Below, one piece after another: positions 1 through 5,879 of a stretch of 10,349 nucleotides of DNA. The position numbers were made by a program, and so were the translations under genes. Below the pieces are notes generated by a model. The model was not told the DNA's origin. It worked only from the letters and a program-made list of their open reading frames with translations, and did not search any database. Source of the stretch: CAYYWW01 sp964475515 (GTDB taxonomy: Archaea; Aenigmatarchaeota; Aenigmatarchaeia; QMZP01); the NCBI GenBank assembly GCA_964475515.1, contig CAYYWW010000030.1:1-10349 (forward strand). The letters run 5' to 3'. Position 1 is the first letter of the stretch, and every line of letters begins with the position of its first letter.

Positions 1-2
1 TT

Positions 3-263
3 TTAATAACACAAAATGGTCAATATGTTCAGAAATCATACATAAATGATATATGCACAACAAATGGTATAATAACAGTTGGGAACGAAACACCGAGTAT
101 AAAAGGATGCATTGCTCTATCTAATTTAGGTGTATATTACGTTCCACCAGAAGCAGAGCATACGATATTTACCTCCCTAATGTTTATGGACGGTTATGGG
201 CTTCCAGTAGAAAAAGTGTTTGATAACGTGTTGATAAAAATATACAGAGTTAAGTATGAATAA
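3..263 (+). CDS. C-terminal end of a probable STT3/AglB-like oligosaccharyltransferase (partial, 5' end outside window)
   Basis: An open frame runs from the left edge to a TAA at 261-263 and gives 86 residues with no start inside the window. The visible part is soluble-looking. Its last 40 residues contain TIFTSLMFMDGYGLP followed by VFDNVLIKIYRVKYE. From memory, this pattern (a short FTxLxFxDGxGL stretch, then a closing beta strand I-K-I-Y-x-V) is what archaeal STT3-like (COG1287) proteins show at their extreme C-terminus. STT3/AglB proteins transfer lipid-linked glycan to asparagine on exported proteins at the outer face of the membrane. The catalytic WWDYG motif and membrane helices would lie upstream of the window, so the assignment rests only on the tail. 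It fits the glycan-related genes that follow. It could instead be another large membrane glycosyltransferase with a similar periplasmic domain. Confidence 0.5.
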   Translation, partial: LITQNGQYVQKSYINDICTTNGIITVGNETPSIKGCIALSNLGVYYVPPEAEHTIFTSLMFMDGYGLPVEKVFDNVLIKIYRVKYE

Positions 264-265
264 GG

Positions 266-282
266 TTTTTACTTTTTCTTTT
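266..282 (+). terminator. T-rich transcription terminator after the STT3-like gene
   Basis: Directly after the TAA the plus strand carries T-runs of five, five and four bases broken only by AC and C. Archaeal RNA polymerase typically stops at such U-tracts without a hairpin, and no stem-loop is visible here. It would separate the upstream gene from the glycosyltransferase frame that starts at 304. Confidence 0.5.
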
Positions 283-303
283 ACTAATTAAATTGTGATA
301 AAA

Positions 304-1407
304 GTGAAAATACTCATATTAGGATCTAAATAGTATCCGTTTCATTCAGGAGCTGGATACGAACTCAAACCGAGTGGTGGCATAGAGTTTCATGTAGAAA
401 AATTAGCGAAGTATCTGTCTCTGGAAAGACAAAATGTATTTTTAATCACGAGGAAATTCCCAAAACAGAAAAAATTCGAAATCTTAGGAAGTGTTAAAAT
501 ATACAGGGTCCCTTTCATAAAAAACATTTTTTTAAGGGCATTGAGTTTCAACTTTATCTCTTTTATAACAGCGCTTAAAGTCATAAAAACAAATAAAATA
601 GACATAGTTCATGCGCATGGTCCAATAGCAGGGTTTTTTTCGTTCTTTTTAAGTAAAATAACGAAAGTGCCTTATATATACACACCACATGGTTTGTCTG
701 ACTTTTGGCCGTTTCCAATAAGAGAAATTCTTGGCGCATTTAATAAAATTGCTATAAAAGGATCGAGAAAGGTTCTTTTCATAAGCGAATTGGCATACAA
801 AAAAATGAATCGTGATCCTAAATACAAACTTTTAACAAATGCTATAGACTTCGAAGATTATAAACATAGCAAAAGAACATGGAGGAGTGTAAGATTTTTG
901 TTCTTGGGTAGGCTCGAAGAGGTCAAAGGAATAAAAGAACTTTTAGATGCTTTCAAAAAGCTCCAAAGAAATTTTTCTAACACACAGCTCTATATAGCTG
1001 GTGAAGGCACAATGAAAAACTATATACTGAATTTCATAGAAAAAAACAAAATCAAAAATATAAAATTTTTAGGTTGGATAAAAAATTCATCTAACATACT
1101 TTCGAAAACAGACGTTTTTGTTTTGCCTTCAGAAGAAAAAGGCCAACCAGTAGCGTTACTTGAAGCCATGGCTTCTGGAAAAATTATAATAACGTCGCTA
1201 GATTACATAGAAGATGGCAGAACTGGGGTTAAGGTAAAAGCAAGAGACACCGAAGACATTTATAAAAAAATGCTTTATGTGTGCAAGAACTTCGAAAAGT
1301 GTACAAAATACGGTGAAAATGCAAGAATAATTGCAAGGGAGCTTGATTGGAAAAAAATAATAAAGTCCTTTCTAAAGGAGTACAAATCAGCACTGATTTC
1401 CAGCTAG
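304..1407 (+). pseudogene. GT4-family glycosyltransferase with in-frame TAG at codon 10; probable pseudogene
   Basis: Reading from the GTG at 304 (preceded by GTGAT at 295-299) gives MKILILGSK, a TAG at 331-333, then YPFHSGAGYE and SGGIEFHVEKLAKYL in the same frame. That is a normal GT4 N-terminus with the Gly-rich acceptor/donor loop. No ATG, GTG or TTG occurs in frame between the TAG and the TTG at 541, so a restarted protein would lose 79 codons. Downstream are the HAHG motif (codons 103-106), GRLEEVKG with the phosphate-binding Arg203 and Lys208, and GQPVALLEAMASGK. Two further departures from the family are visible. The first Glu of the EX7E motif is Lys279 (AAA at 1138), and the usual VGG(I/V)P loop before IEDG appears to be missing, with SLDYIEDG in its place around 1195-1218. 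Intact relatives build surface or N-linked glycans from nucleotide-sugars at the cytoplasmic membrane face. Total span is 367 codons, normal for the family. It ends nine bases from the convergent phosphodiesterase gene. Confidence 0.75.
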
Positions 1408-1416
1408 TTGAATTGT

Positions 1417-2109
1417 TTACAAAATCAGTTTAGATAGCTCTGTTAATTTGGGATGATTTAAATTCACGTTAGAATTGAACGACCAGAACCCATAATTGCT
1501 ATGATCTCCAAATCTTCCTATAGGTTTCATCCCATGATCAGATAAGATAAGTATTTTATCTTTAATATTTTCTCTCACTTTCGCTGCTATTCTGTCAAGT
1601 TCTTCATAAACTAGTTTCATTTTTGGTTTAATGCCAAAACTCAGATGTCCAATAACATCCGCAAGTCCAAAGTATCCCATTACAATATCATAATCACCCT
1701 TCAATGCTTCAAAAAATTCTTGTTTTACCTTTCGGTGATTTTCAAATGCGATCTTATCGTATTCTTCCACAGTGCATTTTTGGTTAAAAAAATCTTTCAG
1801 GGCCTTTCTTTCAGCTTCGTGCCTTTCTTTAATAAACGAAAAGCCCGGAACGTCAATCGCTACGTATTTTTTGAACTTAGAAAAAAATGTTCTGTTCGTA
1901 TCAAGTCTAAAGTCCCATAGATTAGATCCGCCCAGTATTTCATCTTCAAGGTTCTTTCCCGCTAGAAAAGAAGACCATAAAACAATCGTTCTTGGTTCTT
2001 TGAATTCCGAAATATCCGTCTTTCCAAAAGTCTCCTGCATAATGTTTTTGCAATTAAACTCTTTTACATAGTTGTATTCAAGTCCATCAAAACCCAATAT
2101 AACTATCAT
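1417..2109 (-). CDS. Short alkaline-phosphatase-superfamily phosphodiesterase/phosphotransferase
   Basis: This 230-residue protein has the ordered metal and nucleophile signature of the type I phosphodiesterase/AP superfamily. Asp8 sits in ILGFDG. Thr41 in PRTIVLWSSFLAGK is the likely nucleophile. Asp151 and His155 are in ADVIGH, Asp191-His192 in LSDHGM, and His203 in GDHSNYG. With all ligands present it is probably a functional two-metal enzyme acting on a phosphate ester or phosphodiester. It has no signal peptide or membrane helix, so it should be cytoplasmic. It is about half the size of the related protein at 6866-8296 and close to the minimal core, so a small substrate is plausible. The ATG overlaps the CysN stop by four bases (ATGA) and follows a GGTG at 2117-2120, which shows translational coupling to CysN. 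Placement at the end of the cysDN operon suggests a role with APS/PAPS-linked or glycan chemistry, but the substrate cannot be read from the sequence. Confidence 0.85.
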   Translation of the reverse strand: MIVILGFDGLEYNYVKEFNCKNIMQETFGKTDISEFKEPRTIVLWSSFLAGKNLEDEILGGSNLWDFRLDTNRTFFSKFKKYVAIDVPGFSFIKERHEAERKALKDFFNQKCTVEEYDKIAFENHRKVKQEFFEALKGDYDIVMGYFGLADVIGHLSFGIKPKMKLVYEELDRIAAKVRENIKDKILILSDHGMKPIGRFGDHSNYGFWSFNSNVNLNHPKLTELSKLIL

Positions 2110-3314
2110 ATTATAACACCACCTGCATAAATGTTCCCATTTTTTTCAAGAACAAATCTGCCTAACTCTTGAAGTTCTTTGAACTTTTCTATGACTATAA
2201 GATCTTTTGTAGTTATTTTAACCTTTCCGACTTCTGACTCTTTCAAGCTGTTCGCATTTCTCTCTAAAATTTCAAGAGTTGATGAGTCTATTCTCTCGTA
2301 TATCTCTTCTATTATACATGGTATTTCCTGTGTTGTACATCTCAAAATAAATCCTTCTTTTTTCACGCCATCAGGAAGCATGGAGAATATGACAGCGTTT
2401 ATTTCATTTGTTACAATAGGTGGTTTACCTTTGCATATTATTTGTCCCCTGTCCGCATGGACATTCCCCTCAAAAACTATACCTATACTTTCACCGGCTT
2501 TAGCTGAAGTTTTGTTGCCCTCAAAAATCTTAATTTCTTTAACTTTTGTTTTTTCTTTCGATGGATAGATATCAACGTCATCGTTTTTGTTTATCTCACC
2601 GGAAATTACCCTACCCACGACAACTTTTTCATTGTTTATTTCATAGATATCCTGAATTGGTAGTCTGAGATCAAACCCCTTTGATTTTTTATGAAAACTA
2701 CTCAAAGCATTTACCAATGGTTCTCCATCATACCAGGGCATGTTTTCAGATTTTTTTACTATATTATCACCCATTTTTGCAGATATGGGAATGATATGCC
2801 GAGGTTCTATCCCCAACTTGCTCATGAATGATAATAACTTCTCCTTTACCGATTTAAATGCAATTTTATCGTAATCAACAAGATCCATTTTGTTTACGAG
2901 CAAAATTATCTGATCAATACCTATAAGACTTAGAATGTATGCATGCCTTCTTGTTTGCTCTCTTACACCTTCTTTAACGTCTGTTATTAAAATAGCTGCA
3001 TCTGCCCGAGAAGCACCTGTTATCATATTTTTGAGAAATTCTTTGTGGCCAGGGGCATCAATTATAGTATAGTCTCTCCCATTCACCTTAAAATATATTT
3101 CGGCTGTGTCTATGGTTTTTTGTTCCTTCCTTTCTTCTTCAAGACTGTCCATTATATAAGCATATTCGAAATCCCTTCCTAACATTTCACACGTTTTTTT
3201 CAGTTCTTCTATTTTTTCTTTTGGCAAAGAACCGGTTTCGTAAAGCAGTCTGCCTATCAATGTGGATTTTCCGTGATCTACGTGCCCAACAATAACAATA
3301 TCTAACGGTTTCAT
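2106..3314 (-). CDS. cysN: Sulfate adenylyltransferase subunit 1, GTPase (CysN-like)
   Basis: This 402-residue EF-Tu/EF1A-like GTPase has all the nucleotide motifs: GHVDHGKST (10-18), the switch I stretch QKTIDTAEIYF (65-75), DAPGH (86-90), NKMD (141-144) and SAK (178-180). Two beta-barrel domains follow, starting near LRLPIQDIYE. The EF-Tu tRNA-binding role is unlikely because the gene lies next to cysD and the switch I form is that of CysN/NodQ proteins. The pair couples GTP hydrolysis to formation of APS from ATP and sulfate in the cytoplasm. I place the start at the ATG at 3314 because AAGGTGAT lies just ahead (3318-3325) and the family N-terminus begins MKPLDIVIVGHVDHG; an upstream ATG at 3338 would add eight residues and overlap the previous gene. 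No APS kinase domain is fused to it, in contrast to bacterial NodQ/CysNC. Confidence 0.93.
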   Translation of the reverse strand: MKPLDIVIVGHVDHGKSTLIGRLLYETGSLPKEKIEELKKTCEMLGRDFEYAYIMDSLEEERKEQKTIDTAEIYFKVNGRDYTIIDAPGHKEFLKNMITGASRADAAILITDVKEGVREQTRRHAYILSLIGIDQIILLVNKMDLVDYDKIAFKSVKEKLLSFMSKLGIEPRHIIPISAKMGDNIVKKSENMPWYDGEPLVNALSSFHKKSKGFDLRLPIQDIYEINNEKVVVGRVISGEINKNDDVDIYPSKEKTKVKEIKIFEGNKTSAKAGESIGIVFEGNVHADRGQIICKGKPPIVTNEINAVIFSMLPDGVKKEGFILRCTTQEIPCIIEEIYERIDSSTLEILERNANSLKESEVGKVKITTKDLIVIEKFKELQELGRFVLEKNGNIYAGGVII

Positions 3315-3317
3315 AGC

Positions 3318-3323
3318 ATCACC
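3318..3323 (-). promoter_or_regulatory. Ribosome binding site of cysN that decides its start
   Basis: The minus strand reads GGTGAT three bases before the ATG at 3314, extending to AAGGTGAT and complementary to the 3' end of archaeal 16S rRNA. The stop codon TGA of the DUF2061 gene lies inside this site. This favours the 3314 start over the ATG at 3338. Confidence 0.75.
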
Positions 3324-3549
3324 TTGATTTGTATCCATGTTTTGTTAGAGACCAGATTCTTTCAAATAGATAATATGCGGGGATTTTCACAACAATTTCA
3401 AGTATGCTAAACTTAAAAGACAATATCAGATTCCCTGTGAGAGTATATACCAATAAAGGTGTAATTAAGAATGACTGGTATAGTCTATAGGTAATTGTTT
3501 TAGCCAATGATCTTTTGTTTGTTTCGTAAAAGTTTATCTTCATTTCCAT
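3319..3549 (-). CDS. Small DUF2061 membrane protein
   Basis: A 76-residue protein with the DUF2061 opening RSLAKTITYRLYQSF followed by two hydrophobic helices, roughly residues 27-45 and 48-66, and a short basic tail ending KHGYKSR. DUF2061 proteins are small two-helix membrane proteins of unknown biochemical function. They are known from memory to sit beside, or be fused to, sulfate-activation genes (cysC, cysN) in bacteria and archaea. Here the gene lies exactly between cysD and cysN. The ATG at 3549 overlaps the cysD stop (TGATG). A GTG at 3552 and an ATG at 3543 are alternative starts, the latter with GTGAT four bases ahead. The arrangement suggests co-translation with CysD and CysN and perhaps membrane tethering of the sulfurylase or a part in sulfate handling, which is inference. 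Confidence 0.85.
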   Translation of the reverse strand: MEMKINFYETNKRSLAKTITYRLYQSFLITPLLVYTLTGNLILSFKFSILEIVVKIPAYYLFERIWSLTKHGYKSR

Positions 3550-5588
3550 CACATATATCCCAATGCTCTTAATTTTTGCATCATATAGGCCTGCTCCTTG
3601 TCCTGTGCACGTCCTGCACGCTCTGCTGTTTTTGTGGTTTCAAGTTCGGCGATTATTTCATCAACATTGCTTGCGTTTGATGGTATGGGACTGCAGCATG
3701 GTTTACAACCAATACTGCGATATCTAAAACCGTTTTTCGAAAAGTATAGACCAACTATAGGAAGGTTTTCTCTCTTTATGTATCTCCAAATATCTATTTC
3801 TTTCCAATGAAGTAGAGGATGAATTCTAAAGTGCATCTCACCGCTTTCTTTGATTTTGTTATATTGTTCCCATAGCTCAGGCGGTTGGTTTTGGTAATTC
3901 CATCTGAAAGAAGAATCCCTAGGTGAGTTGTGAACAGCCACGCCACATACAACATAGGAACTGTCACCTTCGACTTGTAAATCATAAACAAGTCCATTGT
4001 ATGGAATTGTTTTAATACTCTTTATAGGTATCCAAAAACCACCAGCACGGGAATGTCCATATTGACTATCAGACAACTCATTCGAACTAAGTTCACTTAT
4101 TTCTCTCGCATGAACGCATTTTTTAACGTAAGGTATTTTACATTTGATTCCAAACGTTTCGGTAAATTTATCTTTGCTAACGCCGGCTACAGTAAGGTGA
4201 TAACGAGAGGTCTTATCTTTTCTAATAGAAGTTAATATTCCTAACCTCAGCAATGCCAACCTTAATTGATGCGCCAAATATTTTGACATTGTGGAATAAC
4301 GCTCATTTGAGCCATCTCCTAACCAACAGCCTTTAACCAATTCACGAAGTTGCATCTTACTTAGTAGTGTGAAAAAGTATGGAAGTTTCTTGTTTCTTGC
4401 CCCTACCCCACACATCTTGGAAAAAAGAAGCATAAGTGTTTTAGAAGAAAATGTTATTTTGAAGAAATTTTCATTTTCCTTTACAGAACCCTCTATACCA
4501 AATATTTCTTTCATTGCCTCTAACAGATCATCAACAAGATGATTTTCCGATGCATTGAATGCAAATGAAATTTGGTTGCTGGAAAAATTGGCACTACCTT
4601 CTGCTATATAGTAACCAAGAACCCGTAGCATTTCAGGAGATAATGGAAGGGATTCTCTAATTTTCTTTGCAGATTTGTGAGCGGATTTCCATGTCAACTG
4701 TCTTTTTATTTTTATCAAGCCACTACTATCACCAATAATCATTTTTATGGGAATATAGTATATAGTTCTAATGCCATCTTGTGGTTTTTTGGGTAATTTT
4801 GGGATATATAATAAATCATTAATTTTTAATTTAGATGCGCGTATCCATACAATTCTTCGACGACCTCGTAACCTCATCTCAATATCACGTGTTATTCCAT
4901 CAAATCCTGTAGATTTTATATTAATTCTTTTTTCTCCCTTTCCAGGCACTTTTGCAAATACAACATGATTCGGTGTCATGAAGATTGGCATATTGTATTC
5001 TGAATTAATGGCCAAAAGTTGCCCTCTATAATGTCTTGAGAAAACTCTTACAACCTTTCTCAGAGATCCAAGATGTGTAAATACAAGGTCGCCTGCTTGT
5101 ATTTTTTCTATTGGTTTTATTTCTTTACCATAAACAAGAGTGCCCCTTGGAAAACAAAAATATCTCTCCTTCGCTCTAATACCGTGCTCATCCCGCCTTA
5201 TACCCAACAACAAGGCCTTTATACCATATTTCGTGATTGCTTGTTTTAATGCCTCTGTTTTTAATTTTGTGCAACACTCGAGCTTTCCCTTTTCAGGTGA
5301 TACACCTTCTGACAAGGCTTTTTCATTCCTAGCAACAATTAATTTAAGATTCCACTCTTTTGCATATTTGTCTCTAAACTCGTATATTTCTGGAAATTTA
5401 AAGCTCGTGTCTATATGAATTACAGGTATTGGCACTTTCCCAAAAAAAGCCTTTCTAACAAGATGTAAAAGTGTTGTTGAATCTTTACCTATGCTCCATA
5501 AAACAGCAAGTTTGTCTCTATATTCTCTGTATGCTTCTCTTATTATGTAAATACTTCTGCTTTCCAAGTCGTCTAAATATTCGTTCAT
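3549..5588 (-). CDS. cysD: Sulfate adenylyltransferase subunit 2 (CysD) containing an intein
   Basis: The 679-residue precursor consists of a 144-residue N-extein, a 410-residue intein and a 125-residue C-extein, giving a 269-residue spliced CysD. Extein motifs are the PP-loop WSIGKDS, HIDTSFKFPE, the RRDEHGIRAKER active-site stretch, SPRDSSFRWNYQNQPPELW directly after the intein, and TAERAGRAQDKE near the C-terminus. Spliced CysD with CysN converts ATP and sulfate to APS. Unlike the E. coli protein it carries ECCTKLK and SIGCKPCC, cysteine pairs like the [4Fe-4S] ligands of APS reductases, but no C-terminal redox Cys. I choose the ATG at 5588 because GGTGAG lies six bases ahead and the family begins close to LESRSIYIIREA; an ATG at 5624, overlapping the regulator's stop as TAATG, would add a 12-residue unrelated leader. 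Activity should depend on protein splicing. Confidence 0.95.
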   Translation of the reverse strand: MNEYLDDLESRSIYIIREAYREYRDKLAVLWSIGKDSTTLLHLVRKAFFGKVPIPVIHIDTSFKFPEIYEFRDKYAKEWNLKLIVARNEKALSEGVSPEKGKLECCTKLKTEALKQAITKYGIKALLLGIRRDEHGIRAKERYFCFPRGTLVYGKEIKPIEKIQAGDLVFTHLGSLRKVVRVFSRHYRGQLLAINSEYNMPIFMTPNHVVFAKVPGKGEKRINIKSTGFDGITRDIEMRLRGRRRIVWIRASKLKINDLLYIPKLPKKPQDGIRTIYYIPIKMIIGDSSGLIKIKRQLTWKSAHKSAKKIRESLPLSPEMLRVLGYYIAEGSANFSSNQISFAFNASENHLVDDLLEAMKEIFGIEGSVKENENFFKITFSSKTLMLLFSKMCGVGARNKKLPYFFTLLSKMQLRELVKGCWLGDGSNERYSTMSKYLAHQLRLALLRLGILTSIRKDKTSRYHLTVAGVSKDKFTETFGIKCKIPYVKKCVHAREISELSSNELSDSQYGHSRAGGFWIPIKSIKTIPYNGLVYDLQVEGDSSYVVCGVAVHNSPRDSSFRWNYQNQPPELWEQYNKIKESGEMHFRIHPLLHWKEIDIWRYIKRENLPIVGLYFSKNGFRYRSIGCKPCCSPIPSNASNVDEIIAELETTKTAERAGRAQDKEQAYMMQKLRALGYM
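3927..5156 (-). other. Intein with LAGLIDADG homing endonuclease inside CysD
   Basis: The insertion begins at Cys (codon 5154-5156) after ...RAKERYF and ends at Asn (codon 3927-3929) before Ser-Pro-Arg-Asp, so it is a 410-residue class 1 intein with a Ser +1 residue. Block A is CFPRGTLVYG with QAGDLVFTHLG. Block B is MPIFMTPNHVVFAK with the TxxH motif. Blocks F and G are GLVYDLQVEGDSSYVVCG and VAVHN with the penultimate His. Between them lies a two-motif LAGLIDADG endonuclease: LRVLGYYIAEGSA (about residues 177-189 of the intein) and LVKGCWLGDGSN (about 273-284). The motifs keep their acidic metal ligands Glu and Asp. Nothing suggests degeneration, so both splicing and homing could be active. 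It sits in the most conserved part of the host protein, as inteins usually do. Removing it restores an alignable CysD (RAKERYF-SPRDSS; E. coli RAKERIYSFRD). Confidence 0.96.
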
Positions 5589-5594
5589 GACAAA

Positions 5595-5600
5595 CTCACC
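5595..5600 (-). promoter_or_regulatory. Ribosome binding site of cysD that decides its start
   Basis: The minus strand carries GGTGAG six bases before the ATG at 5588. It supports the shorter CysD start over the ATG at 5624, whose upstream region is the coding end of the regulator gene. Confidence 0.65.
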
Positions 5601-5623
5601 ATATTCTGCTGCAAACCACCACA

Positions 5624-5857
5624 TTAACTTAAATACCCCAAAGCCTTTAACCTCTCCTTAACCCTCTCTTCATCTTTTTTATTAAATCCCGCAGAAGTTT
5701 TACCCTTTCTTTCTTCCTCGTCTATACTTGCCATAACTTCTCTTAATATATAGGTTACATAGTCAGATACTGATGTGAATCCTGTTTTTTCTATTCTTTT
5801 TTTCATTTTTTCATAGAGTGGCTTAGGTATTGAAACGGTTGTATATTTATCCCCCAT
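5624..5857 (-). CDS. Ribbon-helix-helix (CopG-like) DNA-binding protein
   Basis: A 77-residue protein whose first half matches the ribbon-helix-helix fold: a beta strand YTTVSIPKPLYEKM, helix 1 ending at EKTGF, the turn TSVSDYV and helix 2 YILREVMASIDEEER. The second half is charged and ends KERLKALGYLS. RHH proteins bind DNA as dimers through the paired N-terminal strands, often at their own promoter. The gene is directly ahead of cysD (stop and upstream cysD ATG overlap as TAATG), so it is a candidate regulator of the sulfate-activation operon. There is no toxin gene beside it, which argues against an antitoxin role. It has no Shine-Dalgarno sequence and a TATA-like box at the right distance for a leaderless mRNA, so it probably has its own promoter in addition to readthrough from the UPF0104 gene 22 bases upstream. 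Confidence 0.85.
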   Translation of the reverse strand: MGDKYTTVSIPKPLYEKMKKRIEKTGFTSVSDYVTYILREVMASIDEEERKGKTSAGFNKKDEERVKERLKALGYLS

Positions 5858-5879
5858 AATAATAGTTAATAATAATTAA

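Noticed and set aside
541..1407. Glycosyltransferase called as an intact 288-residue gene starting at the TTG at 541
   Set aside because: The preceding 79 codons read as a genuine GT4 N-terminus interrupted by one TAG; starting at 541 would remove the Gly-rich loop and has no ribosome site.
2106..3314. Translation elongation factor 1-alpha / EF-Tu
   Set aside because: The GTPase motifs are shared, but the switch I form and the position next to cysD and DUF2061 identify CysN; the overall sequence is too short and divergent for EF1A.
3794..3997. Small minus-strand frames and plus-strand frames opposite the operon, such as 1645-1920 and 2179-2568
   Set aside because: They overlap well-supported genes in other frames, show no domain pattern and have no ribosome sites; they are shadows.
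3927..5156. Lineage-specific insertion domain or fused second protein in CysD
   Set aside because: Cys1, TxxH, LAGLIDADG motifs and HN|S at exact junctions are intein hallmarks, and removal gives a seamless CysD.
5589..5624. Longer CysD start at the ATG at 5624
   Set aside because: The added 12 residues do not resemble CysD N-termini, and a GGTGAG ribosome site precedes the ATG at 5588. The TAATG overlap with the regulator keeps it as a weak alternative.
5624..5857. Antitoxin of a toxin-antitoxin pair
   Set aside because: The RHH fold would allow it, but there is no small toxin-like partner on either side; the neighbours are a UPF0104 protein and cysD.
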